DNA of 42,067 nt, taken from the NCBI RefSeq assembly GCF_004377485.1, contig NZ_SNTY01000020.1, forward strand, positions 1 to 42,067, read 5' to 3'. Position 1 is the stretch's first letter. Each line of letters opens with the position of its first letter. Below the pieces are notes generated by a model. It ran no database searches, had not been told where the DNA came from, and was given only the letters and a program-made list of their open reading frames with translations. The stretch comes from Alkanindiges illinoisensis (GTDB lineage Bacteria; Pseudomonadota; Gammaproteobacteria; Pseudomonadales; Moraxellaceae). Made by a program: the position numbers and the translations under genes. Shown piece by piece: positions 1-7,917 of this stretch.

Positions 1-127
1 TGGGCGCACGCCTATGGAAACATTGCTTGATGGAAAACAGATTTGGGCTGAAAAGAATCTAGCTCAAATTTAACCTGACACTCATCATCAAAACGGGTAA
101 CTGTCAGATCAGGTTTGAGCTAGTACA
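1..127 (+). mobile_element. 3' end of an IS481-type insertion sequence (left copy, truncated by the window edge)
   Basis: This stretch holds the last codons of a transposase followed by a non-coding tail ending TAGTACA at 121-127. From base 2 on it is an exact inverted copy of 41942-42067, and sequence identity stops precisely after base 127, which fixes the outer edge of the element. The terminal ACA (TGT read from outside) agrees with the usual ends of IS481-family elements. The tail can fold: bases 59-79 and 103-123 are an imperfect inverted repeat. Family assignment rests on the transposase C-terminus and the TGT end; the rest of the element is outside the window. No target duplication can be judged. 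Confidence 0.8.
2..73 (+). CDS. IS481-type transposase, C-terminal fragment (5' part outside the window)
   Basis: An open frame enters from the left edge and ends at TAA 71-73, encoding 23 residues that begin GRTPMETLLDGKQIW. The G-R-T-P-M-x-T-L motif followed by a basic tail is typical of the end of IS481-family transposases, DDE integrase-core enzymes that move the element by cut-and-paste or copy-out chemistry. The catalytic domain is not in the window, so whether this copy is intact cannot be seen. The gene reads toward the dodecin gene, which is on the opposite strand and has its terminator in between. Confidence 0.7.
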   Translation, partial: GRTPMETLLDGKQIWAEKNLAQI

Positions 128-138
128 TTTCAACTCAC

Positions 139-168
139 AAAAAAGCCGACATCAACTGCCGGCTTTTT
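139..168 (-). terminator. Intrinsic terminator of the dodecin gene
   Basis: A GCCG/CGGC stem is extended by A/T runs on both sides (AAAAAGCCG and CGGCTTTTT) around an 11-base loop. It lies 15 bp after the dodecin stop and 11 bp inside the IS edge. The T/A symmetry means it could also stop transcripts leaving the IS on the plus strand. Confidence 0.75.
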
Positions 169-182
169 ATGTCATCTTGAAG

Positions 183-401
183 TTAACCCGTTTTGCCCAC
201 ATCACCGGCAACAGCGGTCACAATCATCATCACATTATAGGCAGAAATTTTGCCGTTGCTGATATCGACTTTTTGTTCCTTGATCCATGCGCCTTTAATG
301 TTGTTTACATTATCAGAAACGCCCTGAATCCCCTTATTAATGGCATCCTCAAAGCTCACGTTAGAGGTACTGGACACTTCAAAATTGCGTGCAACAGACA
401 T
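183..401 (-). CDS. Dodecin family flavin-binding protein
   Basis: The 72-residue product matches the dodecin family, small proteins that assemble into hollow dodecamers that bind and store flavins such as FMN or riboflavin in the cytoplasm. The sequence shows the expected pattern: an N-terminal strand, a helix with SFEDAINKGIQ (residues 16-26), then NIKGAWIKEQKVDI (34-47) containing Trp39, the position that stacks on the isoalloxazine ring in characterised dodecins, and a last strand NVMMIVTAVAG. The start at 401 is chosen because GGAG precedes it by about 8 bases; the longer reading frame to 707 has no such support. It is a single-gene unit with its own terminator. The ligand is inferred from the family. 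Confidence 0.88.
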   Translation of the reverse strand: MSVARNFEVSSTSNVSFEDAINKGIQGVSDNVNNIKGAWIKEQKVDISNGKISAYNVMMIVTAVAGDVGKTG

Positions 402-498
402 GAGTTTTCTCCTCAGTATTAAAATCCAAATATCAGCGCAAACCCTATAAAAAGCTACGGGCTTGCTGCGCCAATGAGGTTTAAGCCTACTCAGTCTG

Positions 499-528
499 CT
501 TATATTTTTCAGTTGGGCTTGGTAACAA
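499..528 (-). promoter_or_regulatory. Possible sigma-70 promoter for the dodecin gene
   Basis: On the minus strand TTGTTA (523-528) and TATAAG (499-504) are separated by 18 bases, about 98 bp upstream of the dodecin start. This is a match by eye only. Confidence 0.3.
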
Positions 529-597
529 AATACACGGGTTTGGCAACTACTGTGCGCCGTAAGTAAGCCCAGATTTAGCCATAATAAATATTCAGGC

Positions 598-625
598 AAA
601 AAAAAGCCCACTAGGTGTAGTGGGC
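598..625 (-). terminator. Intrinsic terminator after the small membrane protein gene
   Basis: A perfect 8-bp stem GCCCACTA/TAGTGGGC with a 4-base loop is followed on the minus strand by eight T residues. It lies about 20 bp past the stop of the gene at 646-1137. Confidence 0.85.
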
Positions 626-645
626 AAAGCGAGTGAACATAAAAT

Positions 646-1137
646 TTAAATACGGGAATCTGGTGCCACCCGCGCCACAATATATAGTGCCTTCTGGCTG
701 ATTTCACGGCTAAACATCACCAGTGCGGCTGAGGTCACAGCCAGCAGCAACTGCCCATCCAGACCCATATTTTTTTGCACCACATAGACCATAAACGCCA
801 GGGCGGTATAGCTCAATACCAGAATAAAGCTGACCATTTGCCATTGTTGGCTCACTACACCCTGCCACAGACTGATAATATTACGCAACGAGTGATACCA
901 TTGGCGGGTAACGGTCACATGGGCAAGCCCTACCCCTGCTGCAATTAGACTCAACCAGAACAGACACACCTGAAATAAAAAACCATACCAGGTTACGGTA
1001 GTCTGTAGTGAGGTTTCGGGGGCATATAGGCCATTTAATGACAAATGCATCAGCACTGCGCTCAATCCAAACCACAATAAACTAATACTAACAAAAGTAA
1101 TGGCTCGCCATGCCAGTTGCAGGTTACGATGTTGCAT
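646..1137 (-). CDS. Small multi-pass inner-membrane protein of unknown function
   Basis: I do not recognise a family. The 163-residue product has four hydrophobic stretches long enough to span the membrane: roughly residues 12-36, 48-72, 98-120 and 126-143. Short basic or polar segments separate them, and the C-terminus is a polar tail (ARVAPDSRI). The start ATG at 1137 is preceded by AGGGTGAG, a reasonable ribosome binding site, and a strong terminator follows, so it is probably transcribed alone. The flanking dodecin and pncB genes give no hint of its job. Confidence 0.7.
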   Translation of the reverse strand: MQHRNLQLAWRAITFVSISLLWFGLSAVLMHLSLNGLYAPETSLQTTVTWYGFLFQVCLFWLSLIAAGVGLAHVTVTRQWYHSLRNIISLWQGVVSQQWQMVSFILVLSYTALAFMVYVVQKNMGLDGQLLLAVTSAALVMFSREISQKALYIVARVAPDSRI

Positions 1138-1445
1138 ATGCTGATACTCACCCTTGAATTTTTTACGGCAACAGTGCTATACCGTGTCGCGGTATTATCA
1201 TAAAACCAGAATCAGTTTACACTAATTACATAAAATCACAATTCGATTACAATTTATTTTTGTATTTTTTTTACTCAGGACAAGCAGTGGCAAATCCCTG
1301 TGATCAGCAGAAAATAAGTTGAAATTTCGATTGCTCCTGAACTGCCCTTTTATACAATTTGGGGTGTATTAGGGGTAAATTGTTAAGTCGCTCATTTTGC
1401 ATGGTTTAATGACATTTAATTAGTCTGCTATTAATCATTTAAATA
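1138..1445. other. Intergenic region between divergent genes; AT-rich, small dyad, no gene seen
   Basis: These 308 bp separate the divergent membrane-protein gene and pncB. They must hold both promoters. A short dyad ATACCG-N5-CGGTAT (1179-1195) could be an operator. The pncB side is AT-rich (TTAAT and TTTAAAT runs) but I cannot place a convincing promoter, and the pncB start has only a weak ribosome binding site. No RNA gene or riboswitch was recognised. Confidence 0.5.
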
Positions 1446-2672
1446 ATGGTCATTAACCAACGTCCGCCGATTATCCAGTCCCTGCTGGATACAGATCTTT
1501 ATAAGTTCACCATGCTTCAGGTGGTGCTGCACCAGTTTCCTGAAACGCATAGCGTTTATCATTTCCGTTGTCGCAATGAAGATAAAATTGCCTATCCGTT
1601 GCGTGACATTAAAGACGAACTGGACATTGAGCTGGATCGGCTGTGCGAGATTAAGTTCAAGCCCGAGGAATTAGATTACTTGCGCAGTTTGCGTTTTATT
1701 AAAAGTGATCTGGTGGATTATCTGGAGCTGTTTCAGCTGAAGCGCCGTTTTATCCAGACGCATATTGATGATCAGGGTTCGCTGGATATTGTGGTGGAAG
1801 GCCCTATGGTACAGGCCATGTTCTTTGAAATTTTTGTGCTGGCCATCGTGAATGAGCTATATTTCCGGCGGCTGGAAACACCAGTTGTACGTCAAACTGC
1901 TGAACAGCGACTGCAAGCCAAGGTTGCGCTTATTCAGGACTATGCCCGGCAGCAGAATTCTGGCGAGCCACCATTTCTGGTTTCTGATTTTGGCACGCGG
2001 CGGCGCTATAGCTATGTCTGGCAACAGCATGTGGTAAAAACCCTGCATGCCGCAGCACCACAAGTATTTCGCGGCACCAGCAATGTGTATTTGGCCATGC
2101 AGCTTGGCATTAGTCCGATTGGCACCATGGCGCATGAATTCTTACAGGCCTTTCAGGCGCTGAATGTACGCTTACGCAATTTTCAGAAAGCCGCGCTGGA
2201 AAGCTGGGTGCATGAATACCGGGGCGACCTTGGCATTGCCCTGACCGATGTGGTGGGCATGGATGCGTTCCTGCGGGATTTTGACCTGTACTTTGCCAAG
2301 CTGTTTGATGGCTTGAGGCATGACAGTGGTGATCCCTACGCGTGGGGCGATAAAGCCTATGCGCATTATCTGGCGCTACGTATTGACCCGAAAACCAAAA
2401 TGCTGACCTTTAGTGATGGCTTGAATCTGGAGAAAGCCTGGGCCTTGTACCAGTATTTTAAGGATCGCTTCCAGACCAGTTTTGGCATTGGCACCAACCT
2501 GACCAATGATATGGGCCATGTGCCACTAAATATCGTGCTCAAACTGGTGCAATGTAATGGCCAGTCGGTGGCCAAGCTGTCGGATAGTCCTGGCAAAACC
2601 ATGAGTACCGATGAAACCTTTCTGGCCTATTTGCGACAGGTGTTTGAAATTTCCGACTCTAGCGAAGGCTAA
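1446..2672 (+). CDS. pncB: Nicotinate phosphoribosyltransferase
   Basis: The enzyme joins nicotinate to phosphoribosyl pyrophosphate, using ATP, to give nicotinate mononucleotide in the salvage (Preiss-Handler) route to NAD. The product is 408 residues, the normal length for the proteobacterial PncB type. Recognisable segments are the N-terminal [14 protein letters not shown] (12-25), [11 protein letters not shown] (180-190), [10 protein letters not shown], and PIGTMAHEF with His230, the position expected to carry the phosphohistidine. The [12 protein letters not shown] and SDGLN blocks of the phosphate-binding barrel follow. The start is the first ATG, which gives the conserved N-terminus, although the preceding TTTAAATA is a poor ribosome binding site. 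It stands alone, facing metY, with a hairpin between them. Confidence 0.95.
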   Translation: MVINQRPPIIQSLLDTDLYKFTMLQVVLHQFPETHSVYHFRCRNEDKIAYPLRDIKDELDIELDRLCEIKFKPEELDYLRSLRFIKSDLVDYLELFQLKRRFIQTHIDDQGSLDIVVEGPMVQAMFFEIFVLAIVNELYFRRLETPVVRQTAEQRLQAKVALIQDYARQQNSGEPPFLVSDFGTRRRYSYVWQQHVVKTLHAAAPQVFRGTSNVYLAMQLGISPIGTMAHEFLQAFQALNVRLRNFQKAALESWVHEYRGDLGIALTDVVGMDAFLRDFDLYFAKLFDGLRHDSGDPYAWGDKAYAHYLALRIDPKTKMLTFSDGLNLEKAWALYQYFKDRFQTSFGIGTNLTNDMGHVPLNIVLKLVQCNGQSVAKLSDSPGKTMSTDETFLAYLRQVFEISDSSEG

Positions 2673-2704
2673 TGTTAGAGTTATAATTAGGGTTAAGCGC
2701 ACTG

Positions 2705-2738
2705 AAAATAAAAAGCATGGCCTAACATGACCATGCTT
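2705..2738 (-). terminator. Intrinsic terminator of metY
   Basis: An 8-bp stem AAGCATGG/CCATGCTT with a 10-base loop is followed, read on the minus strand, by TTTTATTTT. The plus-strand side lacks a T run, so it serves metY better than pncB. Confidence 0.65.
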
Positions 2739-2756
2739 CATCATACACTTTAAACT

Positions 2757-4028
2757 TTATACCGCAGCCAGTGCCTGTTCCAGATCCGCAATCAGGTCAT
2801 CCACATGCTCAATGCCAATCGACAGCCGCACCATATCTTCACTGACCCCGGCCTGTTTCAGCTCTTCATCGCTAAGCTGGCGATGGGTAGTGGTTGCCGG
2901 ATGGGTTGCCAGACTTTTGGCATCACCAATATTAACCAGACGGGTGAACAATTGCAGCGCATCAATAAAGCGAGTGCCACCTTCACGGCCATCCTGCACA
3001 CCAAAGGTTAATATACCAGAAGCCTTACCGCTTAGGTATTTGGCCACCAGCGCATGCTGTGGGTGAGCGGTTAGGCCTGCATAATTTACCCATTTCACCT
3101 TGGGATGGGTATTTAAATACTGGGCAATTTTCAAGGCATTATCACTGTGCCGCTCTATGCGCAAGGCCAGTGTTTCCAGCCCTTGCAGGATTAAAAAAGC
3201 ATTAAATGGACTAATGGCTGCGCCGGTATTGCGTAAAGGCACTACCCGCAAGCGTGCGATATATGCCGCTGACCCCAACGCCTCGACATAATTGACGCCA
3301 TGATAGCTCGGATCAGGGGTATTCAATACGGCAAATCGCTCGGCATGTTCACCCCACGGAAACTTGCCGCTGTCAATTACGATACCGCCAACACTGGTAC
3401 CATGCCCACCAATATATTTGGTGAGGGAATGAATCACGATATCGGCGCCATGCTCAAATGGCCGATGCAAAATTGGCGTGGCCACGGTATTGTCAACAAT
3501 GACTGGAATGCCATGCCGGTGGGCAATTTCACTGATTCTTTCAATATCAATAATATTACCTAGCGGATTACCAATGGATTCGACAAACACCAGCTTGGTT
3601 TTGGCATCAATCAGATTTTCCAGTTGCTCTGGCTGCAGGTAATCAAAGAAACGCACCTCAATACCCTGCTTGGGTAAAGTATGGGCAAATAGGTTATAAG
3701 TGCCGCCATACAGGGTGGAGACTGAGGCAATATTGTCACCTGCTTCCGTAATGGTCTGAATGGCATAGGTGATGGCCGCCATGCCAGATGCCAGCGCCAC
3801 GCCGCCAATACCGCCCTCCAGTTGTGCTACCCGCTGCTCCAGCACGGCAGTGGTTGGGTTCATAATGCGGGTATAAATATTGCCCTCAACTTTCAGGTCA
3901 AATAAATCAGCCCCATGCTGGGTGTTGTCAAACGAATACGACGTGGTTTGATAAATAGGCACTGCAACTGCTTTGGTAGTAGCCTCTGGACTATAGCCCG
4001 CGTGAATGGCAATGGTTTCTGCTTTCAT
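2757..4028 (-). CDS. metY: O-acetylhomoserine (or O-succinylhomoserine) sulfhydrylase, PLP-dependent
   Basis: The enzyme makes homocysteine directly from an acylated homoserine and sulfide, feeding methionine synthesis. The 423-residue product is a Cys/Met-metabolism PLP enzyme of the MetY size class, longer than MetB/MetC. Visible are TRIMNPTTAVLEQRVAQLEGG (split here as TRIMNP and EQRVAQLEGG, residues 53-73), LASGMAAI, the cofactor-aspartate segment VIVDNT, and SLTKYIGGHGT with the Schiff-base Lys204. The start at 4028 is chosen over 4049 because AAAGGA lies 7 bases before it and the product then begins MKAETIAIHAG, as in the family. O-acetyl versus O-succinyl preference cannot be read from sequence by eye. 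A hexanucleotide repeat lies about 135 bp upstream. Confidence 0.93.
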   Translation of the reverse strand: MKAETIAIHAGYSPEATTKAVAVPIYQTTSYSFDNTQHGADLFDLKVEGNIYTRIMNPTTAVLEQRVAQLEGGIGGVALASGMAAITYAIQTITEAGDNIASVSTLYGGTYNLFAHTLPKQGIEVRFFDYLQPEQLENLIDAKTKLVFVESIGNPLGNIIDIERISEIAHRHGIPVIVDNTVATPILHRPFEHGADIVIHSLTKYIGGHGTSVGGIVIDSGKFPWGEHAERFAVLNTPDPSYHGVNYVEALGSAAYIARLRVVPLRNTGAAISPFNAFLILQGLETLALRIERHSDNALKIAQYLNTHPKVKWVNYAGLTAHPQHALVAKYLSGKASGILTFGVQDGREGGTRFIDALQLFTRLVNIGDAKSLATHPATTTHRQLSDEELKQAGVSEDMVRLSIGIEHVDDLIADLEQALAAV

Positions 4029-4162
4029 GGTTGATCCTTTGTTTTGCATAAAATTATTGTTGGGCTTTTTATAAAGCTATCATAGGACTATATCTTTTTT
4101 ATTAATTATTTTCTTGATTCATTAGCACCAATTCAGATAACACCACAATGAATTTAAATTTT

Positions 4163-4208
4163 GGAACTGGAACTGGAACTGGAACTGGAACTGGAACTGG
4201 AACTGGAA
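4163..4208. repeat. Hexanucleotide tandem repeat (GGAACT)7 plus GGAA
   Basis: Seven uninterrupted copies of GGAACT run from 4163 to 4204 and end in a partial GGAA. There is no reading frame through it that I can support. It lies about 135-180 bp upstream of the metY start codon. Such perfect short arrays gain and lose units by slipped-strand mispairing, so length variation between strains is likely. Confidence 0.95.
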
Positions 4209-4452
4209 AAGTTTAAAATATCAGTGAATTGATCACTCAAGTTTTAGCCTATCGCTAGGACTTGATCATTATTGAAAACCAAAGCACATAGGCTTAAAGC
4301 CATGAACCAGCCCAAATCCCATAGCACATTTTTGCAGTTTTAAATTTCAAAAAAGGTTCAAATTAACGGTTTTATAAGAGCAATAGAACTTAAATTATTG
4401 TTTTTTAATTCCTTAATTTTTATATTGATTGGCTGTTTGGTCAAAAAACAAG

Positions 4453-4529
4453 TTAACCACAGCTTTATCCACAGAGTTATCCCTAAAAATTGGGGCTAAC
4501 TTCTGATAATAAATTTAAGTTTATCCCCA
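4453..4529 (+). promoter_or_regulatory. Cluster of DnaA-box-like 9-mers
   Basis: One perfect DnaA box, TTATCCACA (4465-4473), sits between TTAACCACA (4453-4461) and TTATCCCTA (4477-4485), all on the same strand with start-to-start spacing of exactly 12 bp. A fourth relative, TTATCCCCA, is at 4521-4529. AT-rich DNA lies on the left. DnaA binds such sites at oriC, at DnaA-controlled promoters and at titration or reactivation loci. No dnaA, dnaN, gyrB or rpmH gene is nearby, so oriC is not implied. Confidence 0.5.
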
Positions 4530-4553
4530 CAGCAATACTATGCAATAACTGAC

Positions 4554-5240
4554 TTAAGCTTGAAAGCTGCCAACTTTGGTCAACTCACTGCGCATGGCAT
4601 CAATCACCGTTTTATAGTTTGGCTTGCCAAAAATCGCTGACCCGGCCACAAACATATCCGCTCCGGCTTCGGCAATTTCACGGATGTTTTGTTCAGACAC
4701 GCCCCCATCCACTTCTAGCCGGATATCAAAACCACTGTCATCAATAATCTTGCGGGTTTGGCGCAGCTTTTCCAGTGTCATGGGAATAAACTTTTGCCCA
4801 CCAAAACCGGGGTTAACGCTCATCAGTAAAATCTGGTCGACCTTGTCTAAGACGTAGTCCAGATAATGCAGCGGGGTTGCCGGATTAAATACCAGCCCTG
4901 CTTTTGCTCCACCGGATTTGATCAGTTGCAGCGAGCGGTCAATATGGTCCGACGCTTCAGGGTGAAAGGTAATAATGTCGGCACCTGCTTCCAGAAAATC
5001 GCCAATAATGCGATCAACCGGGCTAACCATCAAATGCACATCAATCGGCGCAGTAATGCCATATTTTTTAAGCGCCTTGCACACGCCTGCACCAAAGGTC
5101 AGGTTGGGTACATAATGGTTGTCCATTACATCAAAATGCACCACATCAGCACCGGCAGCCAGTACCTTGTCCACTTCCTCACCCAGGCGTGCAAAGTCGG
5201 CAGATAAAATGGACGGGGCAATCAGGTAAGGTTTTGACAT
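4554..5240 (-). CDS. rpe: Ribulose-phosphate 3-epimerase
   Basis: The enzyme interconverts ribulose 5-phosphate and xylulose 5-phosphate in the pentose phosphate pathway. The 228-residue product is a normal-length TIM barrel with the family landmarks: [16 protein letters not shown] near the N-terminus, [13 protein letters not shown] (34-46) with metal and acid-base residues His35 and Asp37, [24 protein letters not shown] containing the second catalytic Asp, and a C-terminal phosphate-binding VAGSAIFG. The start at 5240 is used because GCGGAG precedes it by about 8 bases; nine extra upstream codons are open but unsupported. It is separated from the M48 peptidase gene by 137 bp. Confidence 0.96.
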   Translation of the reverse strand: MSKPYLIAPSILSADFARLGEEVDKVLAAGADVVHFDVMDNHYVPNLTFGAGVCKALKKYGITAPIDVHLMVSPVDRIIGDFLEAGADIITFHPEASDHIDRSLQLIKSGGAKAGLVFNPATPLHYLDYVLDKVDQILLMSVNPGFGGQKFIPMTLEKLRQTRKIIDDSGFDIRLEVDGGVSEQNIREIAEAGADMFVAGSAIFGKPNYKTVIDAMRSELTKVGSFQA

Positions 5241-5377
5241 GGCTGGTCTCCGCAATAGGGGCGTCAAGAACGGGCTGGTTTAAACAGCGCCACCTTAACA
5301 GAAAAAGCCAAGCGCCGCTATTTGCCAGTCTGGCTTTATCAAAATGATATGACTAGCTGGCGCTACTGTGGTCTGCT

Positions 5378-6454
5378 TTATGGCACGTTGAGCCCTAACT
5401 TTTGCTGACGGGCAAATACTTCCACAGCCTGTATGCGGGCAGTGGTTGCCGGATGAGTACTCAGTAACTCAATACTGGCATCGTCTTTTTCCATACGTTT
5501 TAAAAAACGGCCAAAGTAACTCACCGGAATCTGCTGGCTGCTTAAGGTTTGCATGGCATATAAATCGGCCTGCCGCTCAAACTCACGGGAATAGCTTAAC
5601 GTCAGCAAGGCATACGGTGCATTACTCACCAGATCGGACACATCGCCGGTAATCCAGGTAATGAACACTGTCATGCCCAGCGCCGACAACACCTGCTGCA
5701 TGGTATGGCGCTCGGTTAAATGCCCTTGTTCGTGCGCCAGTACGCCAATCAGTTCGCGGTCATCCTGTGCCAGTTGCACCAGTTCATCGGTCATCACAAT
5801 GGTGTTGTTGGGTAAGGCCAGTGCATTAGCGCCCAGATCATCACCCTGTCGAAATACCAGTTTTGCCGGTTGCTGGCCAGCCACATAACGGCTGTAAAGC
5901 TGACGGATTTGCTGCTGCCGTGCGGCGGGCAATTGGCTTTTTTCAGTGAGTTGCTCAATCTGTTCCTGTGCCTGATTACCAATCGAATTTAAGGTATTGG
6001 CTGGCAAATGCCAGGCCAGTTGCTTGGCCGTGTATGGCACGCCAAACTTGACCACAACCCCAATAATGACCACCATTAAGACCAGACTACTGGCAATCAG
6101 CAGCGGACTGCGTTCCAGATGCCAAATGCGCTGGTTGAGATTTTTTGATTTGAGATGAAGCCACGCGGGCAATTGCGGCTGCAAAAACTCAATGCGTGCT
6201 TCATCCGGCAATTCAATAACCGGATTAATCTGGCCTAGTGCACCAATCAGTTGCATGTCCTGATAGGCATAACAAAACTGCTGCGTATCGGTATTTACGA
6301 TGACATGGGTTTGTCCCTGCATACCACCTTGAGGACTCAGCAGCGCCTGCTGCGGCCTAGACACAATGCCATCATAAAAAATGACGTCAACAGATGTACC
6401 AGAATCCGAATCGCTTTTCTTGGCAGCACTATCAGTCGATGGCAACATGGGCAT
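5378..6454 (-). CDS. M48-family metallopeptidase, membrane-anchored
   Basis: The 358-residue protein has an N-terminal soluble domain (about 20-100), one strong membrane segment at about 117-140, and a zinc peptidase domain. The zinc site is HEQGH at 241-245 with the third ligand expected in EFERQAD (Glu293 region), and the THPAT motif of M48 enzymes follows near residue 335. By family it should cleave misfolded or damaged envelope proteins; its real substrates are unknown. It begins 7 bp after the stop of the DUF898/YjgN gene, so the two are almost certainly co-transcribed. The N-terminal domain resembles those of other YjgN-linked M48 proteins, but I cannot name it. Confidence 0.9.
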   Translation of the reverse strand: MPMLPSTDSAAKKSDSDSGTSVDVIFYDGIVSRPQQALLSPQGGMQGQTHVIVNTDTQQFCYAYQDMQLIGALGQINPVIELPDEARIEFLQPQLPAWLHLKSKNLNQRIWHLERSPLLIASSLVLMVVIIGVVVKFGVPYTAKQLAWHLPANTLNSIGNQAQEQIEQLTEKSQLPAARQQQIRQLYSRYVAGQQPAKLVFRQGDDLGANALALPNNTIVMTDELVQLAQDDRELIGVLAHEQGHLTERHTMQQVLSALGMTVFITWITGDVSDLVSNAPYALLTLSYSREFERQADLYAMQTLSSQQIPVSYFGRFLKRMEKDDASIELLSTHPATTARIQAVEVFARQQKLGLNVP

Positions 6455-6461
6455 TTATCTC

Positions 6462-7595
6462 TTATAGGGATACATCAATATCTAGAATGTCGGTGAGTTC
6501 CTCAGCAAAAGCTGAAGGTTCTTGCCGTGCCAGCGTCAGCAAATCATTGGGGCTATCCACCAGATGAACGCTTAGGCTTTCGATCTTGTAGCGATAAATA
6601 CGCACGGCAGCCCAAGCCGACAACAAACCAAAGCTCACAATTCTGGCCAGCCAGTTCGTAATCACAATCCAGCTATAGCGCCACTGATTGATATTGCACT
6701 CAAAGCGGTTTTTGGCCAGTGATACATGATTCCACGTGGCCTTGTACAGCCGTGCCTGAATCAATGGCACAATCAAAAATAGCATGAAATACAAAGTCGC
6801 CATAAAGCCAATGGCAGCCGCAGAAAGTCCACTGGACGGATTTAAACCTGTTACTGCAAGCAACATTCCCCCAATAAACAATGCCCCGAGCACAAAGAAA
6901 TACGGCACATAAATGGCACTAAAATAACGGCCCACATCCACGTTTAGCTTAAAATCCAGTTGGCCCAGATGCAGGTGATTAAACTGGTAACGCTTGTAAA
7001 GCCAGATGGCATAGGGTGTCATGATGCCAAGCGTAAATACGGTAATTAGCAGGCACAACAGCAGGGTTTTATAAATCTGGGCAGTTGAACCCGAGAAAAA
7101 TAGGCGGCTATTGCTGTATTTGCTGTTGCGGGCATTAAAGCGAAATGTGGCCCGTAATAGCCACGGCAATACCAGAAACAGCAGCACAAACCCGGCCACC
7201 GCTACCTTGGGTGAATACTGCCCGCCAAAAGCAAAGATAAAATACACCGCAGCAGCAATCAGGCGGCCCACCAGAATTTTGGTGGGAATCCCGGTAAAAT
7301 CAAAGGCACGATTGGCCAGCTTGGTATGGCCATAAAAATAACGCAGGCGGCGTACCTTAGCCCAGGGTGCATAAAAACCAATGGTAATAATGGTCAGGAT
7401 CAGGTTGGAAATCCAGATGCCAAAATACTCACTGCCATTGCCATGAAATTCAAAGCGCCGCTGCGCAATAAATCCCGGTGGCGGCAATGTGGTGCTATCA
7501 TCAATAGGAGGTGCTGGTGGCGCTGGATCAGGCACTTGTGGAAAATGGATTTCACGGCCACCATCGGCGTCCGGGCTGGCAGAATATTGATTCAT
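6462..7595 (-). CDS. YjgN-type (DUF898) multi-pass membrane protein
   Basis: The 377-residue product has a proline-rich cytoplasmic N-terminus (residues 19-41, many Pro) followed by FEFHGNGSEYFGIWISN. That segment introduces a repeated two-part membrane unit: Phe-rich amphipathic segments, then helices ending in 'TIGFYAPWAKVRRLRYFYGHT' (residues about 76-96) and a second copy, 'FGLLSAWAAVRIYRYKIESL' (about 324-343). This repeat is characteristic of the DUF898/YjgN family, whose function is not established. Eight or so hydrophobic segments are visible. It is the promoter-proximal gene of a two-gene operon with the M48 peptidase, an association that suggests a joint role in envelope protein handling; that is inference. 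Confidence 0.85.
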   Translation of the reverse strand: MNQYSASPDADGGREIHFPQVPDPAPPAPPIDDSTTLPPPGFIAQRRFEFHGNGSEYFGIWISNLILTIITIGFYAPWAKVRRLRYFYGHTKLANRAFDFTGIPTKILVGRLIAAAVYFIFAFGGQYSPKVAVAGFVLLFLVLPWLLRATFRFNARNSKYSNSRLFFSGSTAQIYKTLLLCLLITVFTLGIMTPYAIWLYKRYQFNHLHLGQLDFKLNVDVGRYFSAIYVPYFFVLGALFIGGMLLAVTGLNPSSGLSAAAIGFMATLYFMLFLIVPLIQARLYKATWNHVSLAKNRFECNINQWRYSWIVITNWLARIVSFGLLSAWAAVRIYRYKIESLSVHLVDSPNDLLTLARQEPSAFAEELTDILDIDVSL

Positions 7596-7702
7596 AAAGC
7601 CCCCTTAGTTATCAATTTCATAGTTATAAATTTCCTTATTCTGATGCACGCTTTTGGCTAATGTTTCCACAGGTTTTATTCCTGTGTTTGACATCTGTTT
7701 TC

Positions 7703-7834
7703 TCAGTCATACTGCTCAATGCCGGTGGCCTTGATTTCAACCAGCACTTCGCCTGCGCGTGGTGGCGCCAGCTCAAGCTCATGAATGCTTAATGGCTTGG
7801 CGGCTTCCCAGGCAATGGCAGCACGTGTTTTCAT
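7703..7834 (-). pseudogene. Remnant of class III alcohol dehydrogenase (S-(hydroxymethyl)glutathione dehydrogenase), N-terminal 40 residues only
   Basis: The frame reads MKTRAAIAWEAAKPLSIHEL, continues with APPRAGEVLVEIKATGI, then EQYD and a stop. This is the start of a zinc-dependent class III alcohol dehydrogenase (FrmA/AdhC), which detoxifies formaldehyde as its glutathione adduct. In intact enzymes ATGV/I is followed at once by CHTDAYT, which carries the first catalytic-zinc Cys; here homology ends exactly there, so more than 300 residues are missing and the product cannot be an enzyme. The open frame can be extended upstream to an ATG at 7861. No 3' portion of the gene was found elsewhere in the window. 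It lies between the C13 peptidase gene and the yjgN operon. Confidence 0.8.
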
Positions 7835-7917
7835 CTGAAGCTCATTATTGCTACGAGGCATGAACAATGGTGTCGCAGTCAGGTTTCACAGCGCACTGGC
7901 AAAAAACCTACGTAATT

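Larger units (their letters stand above)
4029..4553. other. Large AT-rich gap between rpe and metY
   Basis: This 525-bp stretch contains no convincing reading frame. It holds the GGAACT tandem array and the DnaA-box-like cluster listed separately, joined by AT-rich sequence, for example the T-rich tract around 4390-4425. A palindrome CCTA-TCGC-TAGG lies near 4248-4259. The metY promoter must lie at its left side, since transcription runs leftward. It is unusually long compared with neighbouring gaps of 10-150 bp. Confidence 0.6.

Noticed and set aside
177-422. An 81-codon plus-strand open frame over the dodecin gene
   Set aside because: It is antisense to the recognisable dodecin, and its product resembles nothing known.
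4163-4208. CRISPR array
   Set aside because: The units are six bases long and directly abut each other; there are no spacers and no cas genes.
4453-4529. Chromosomal origin of replication
   Set aside because: Only four box-like 9-mers are present, and none of the usual origin neighbours (dnaA, dnaN, gyrB, rpmH) is in the window.
7111-7335. A plus-strand open frame inside the yjgN-type gene
   Set aside because: It is a shadow of the membrane protein's coding frame with a basic, uncharacteristic product and no ribosome binding site.
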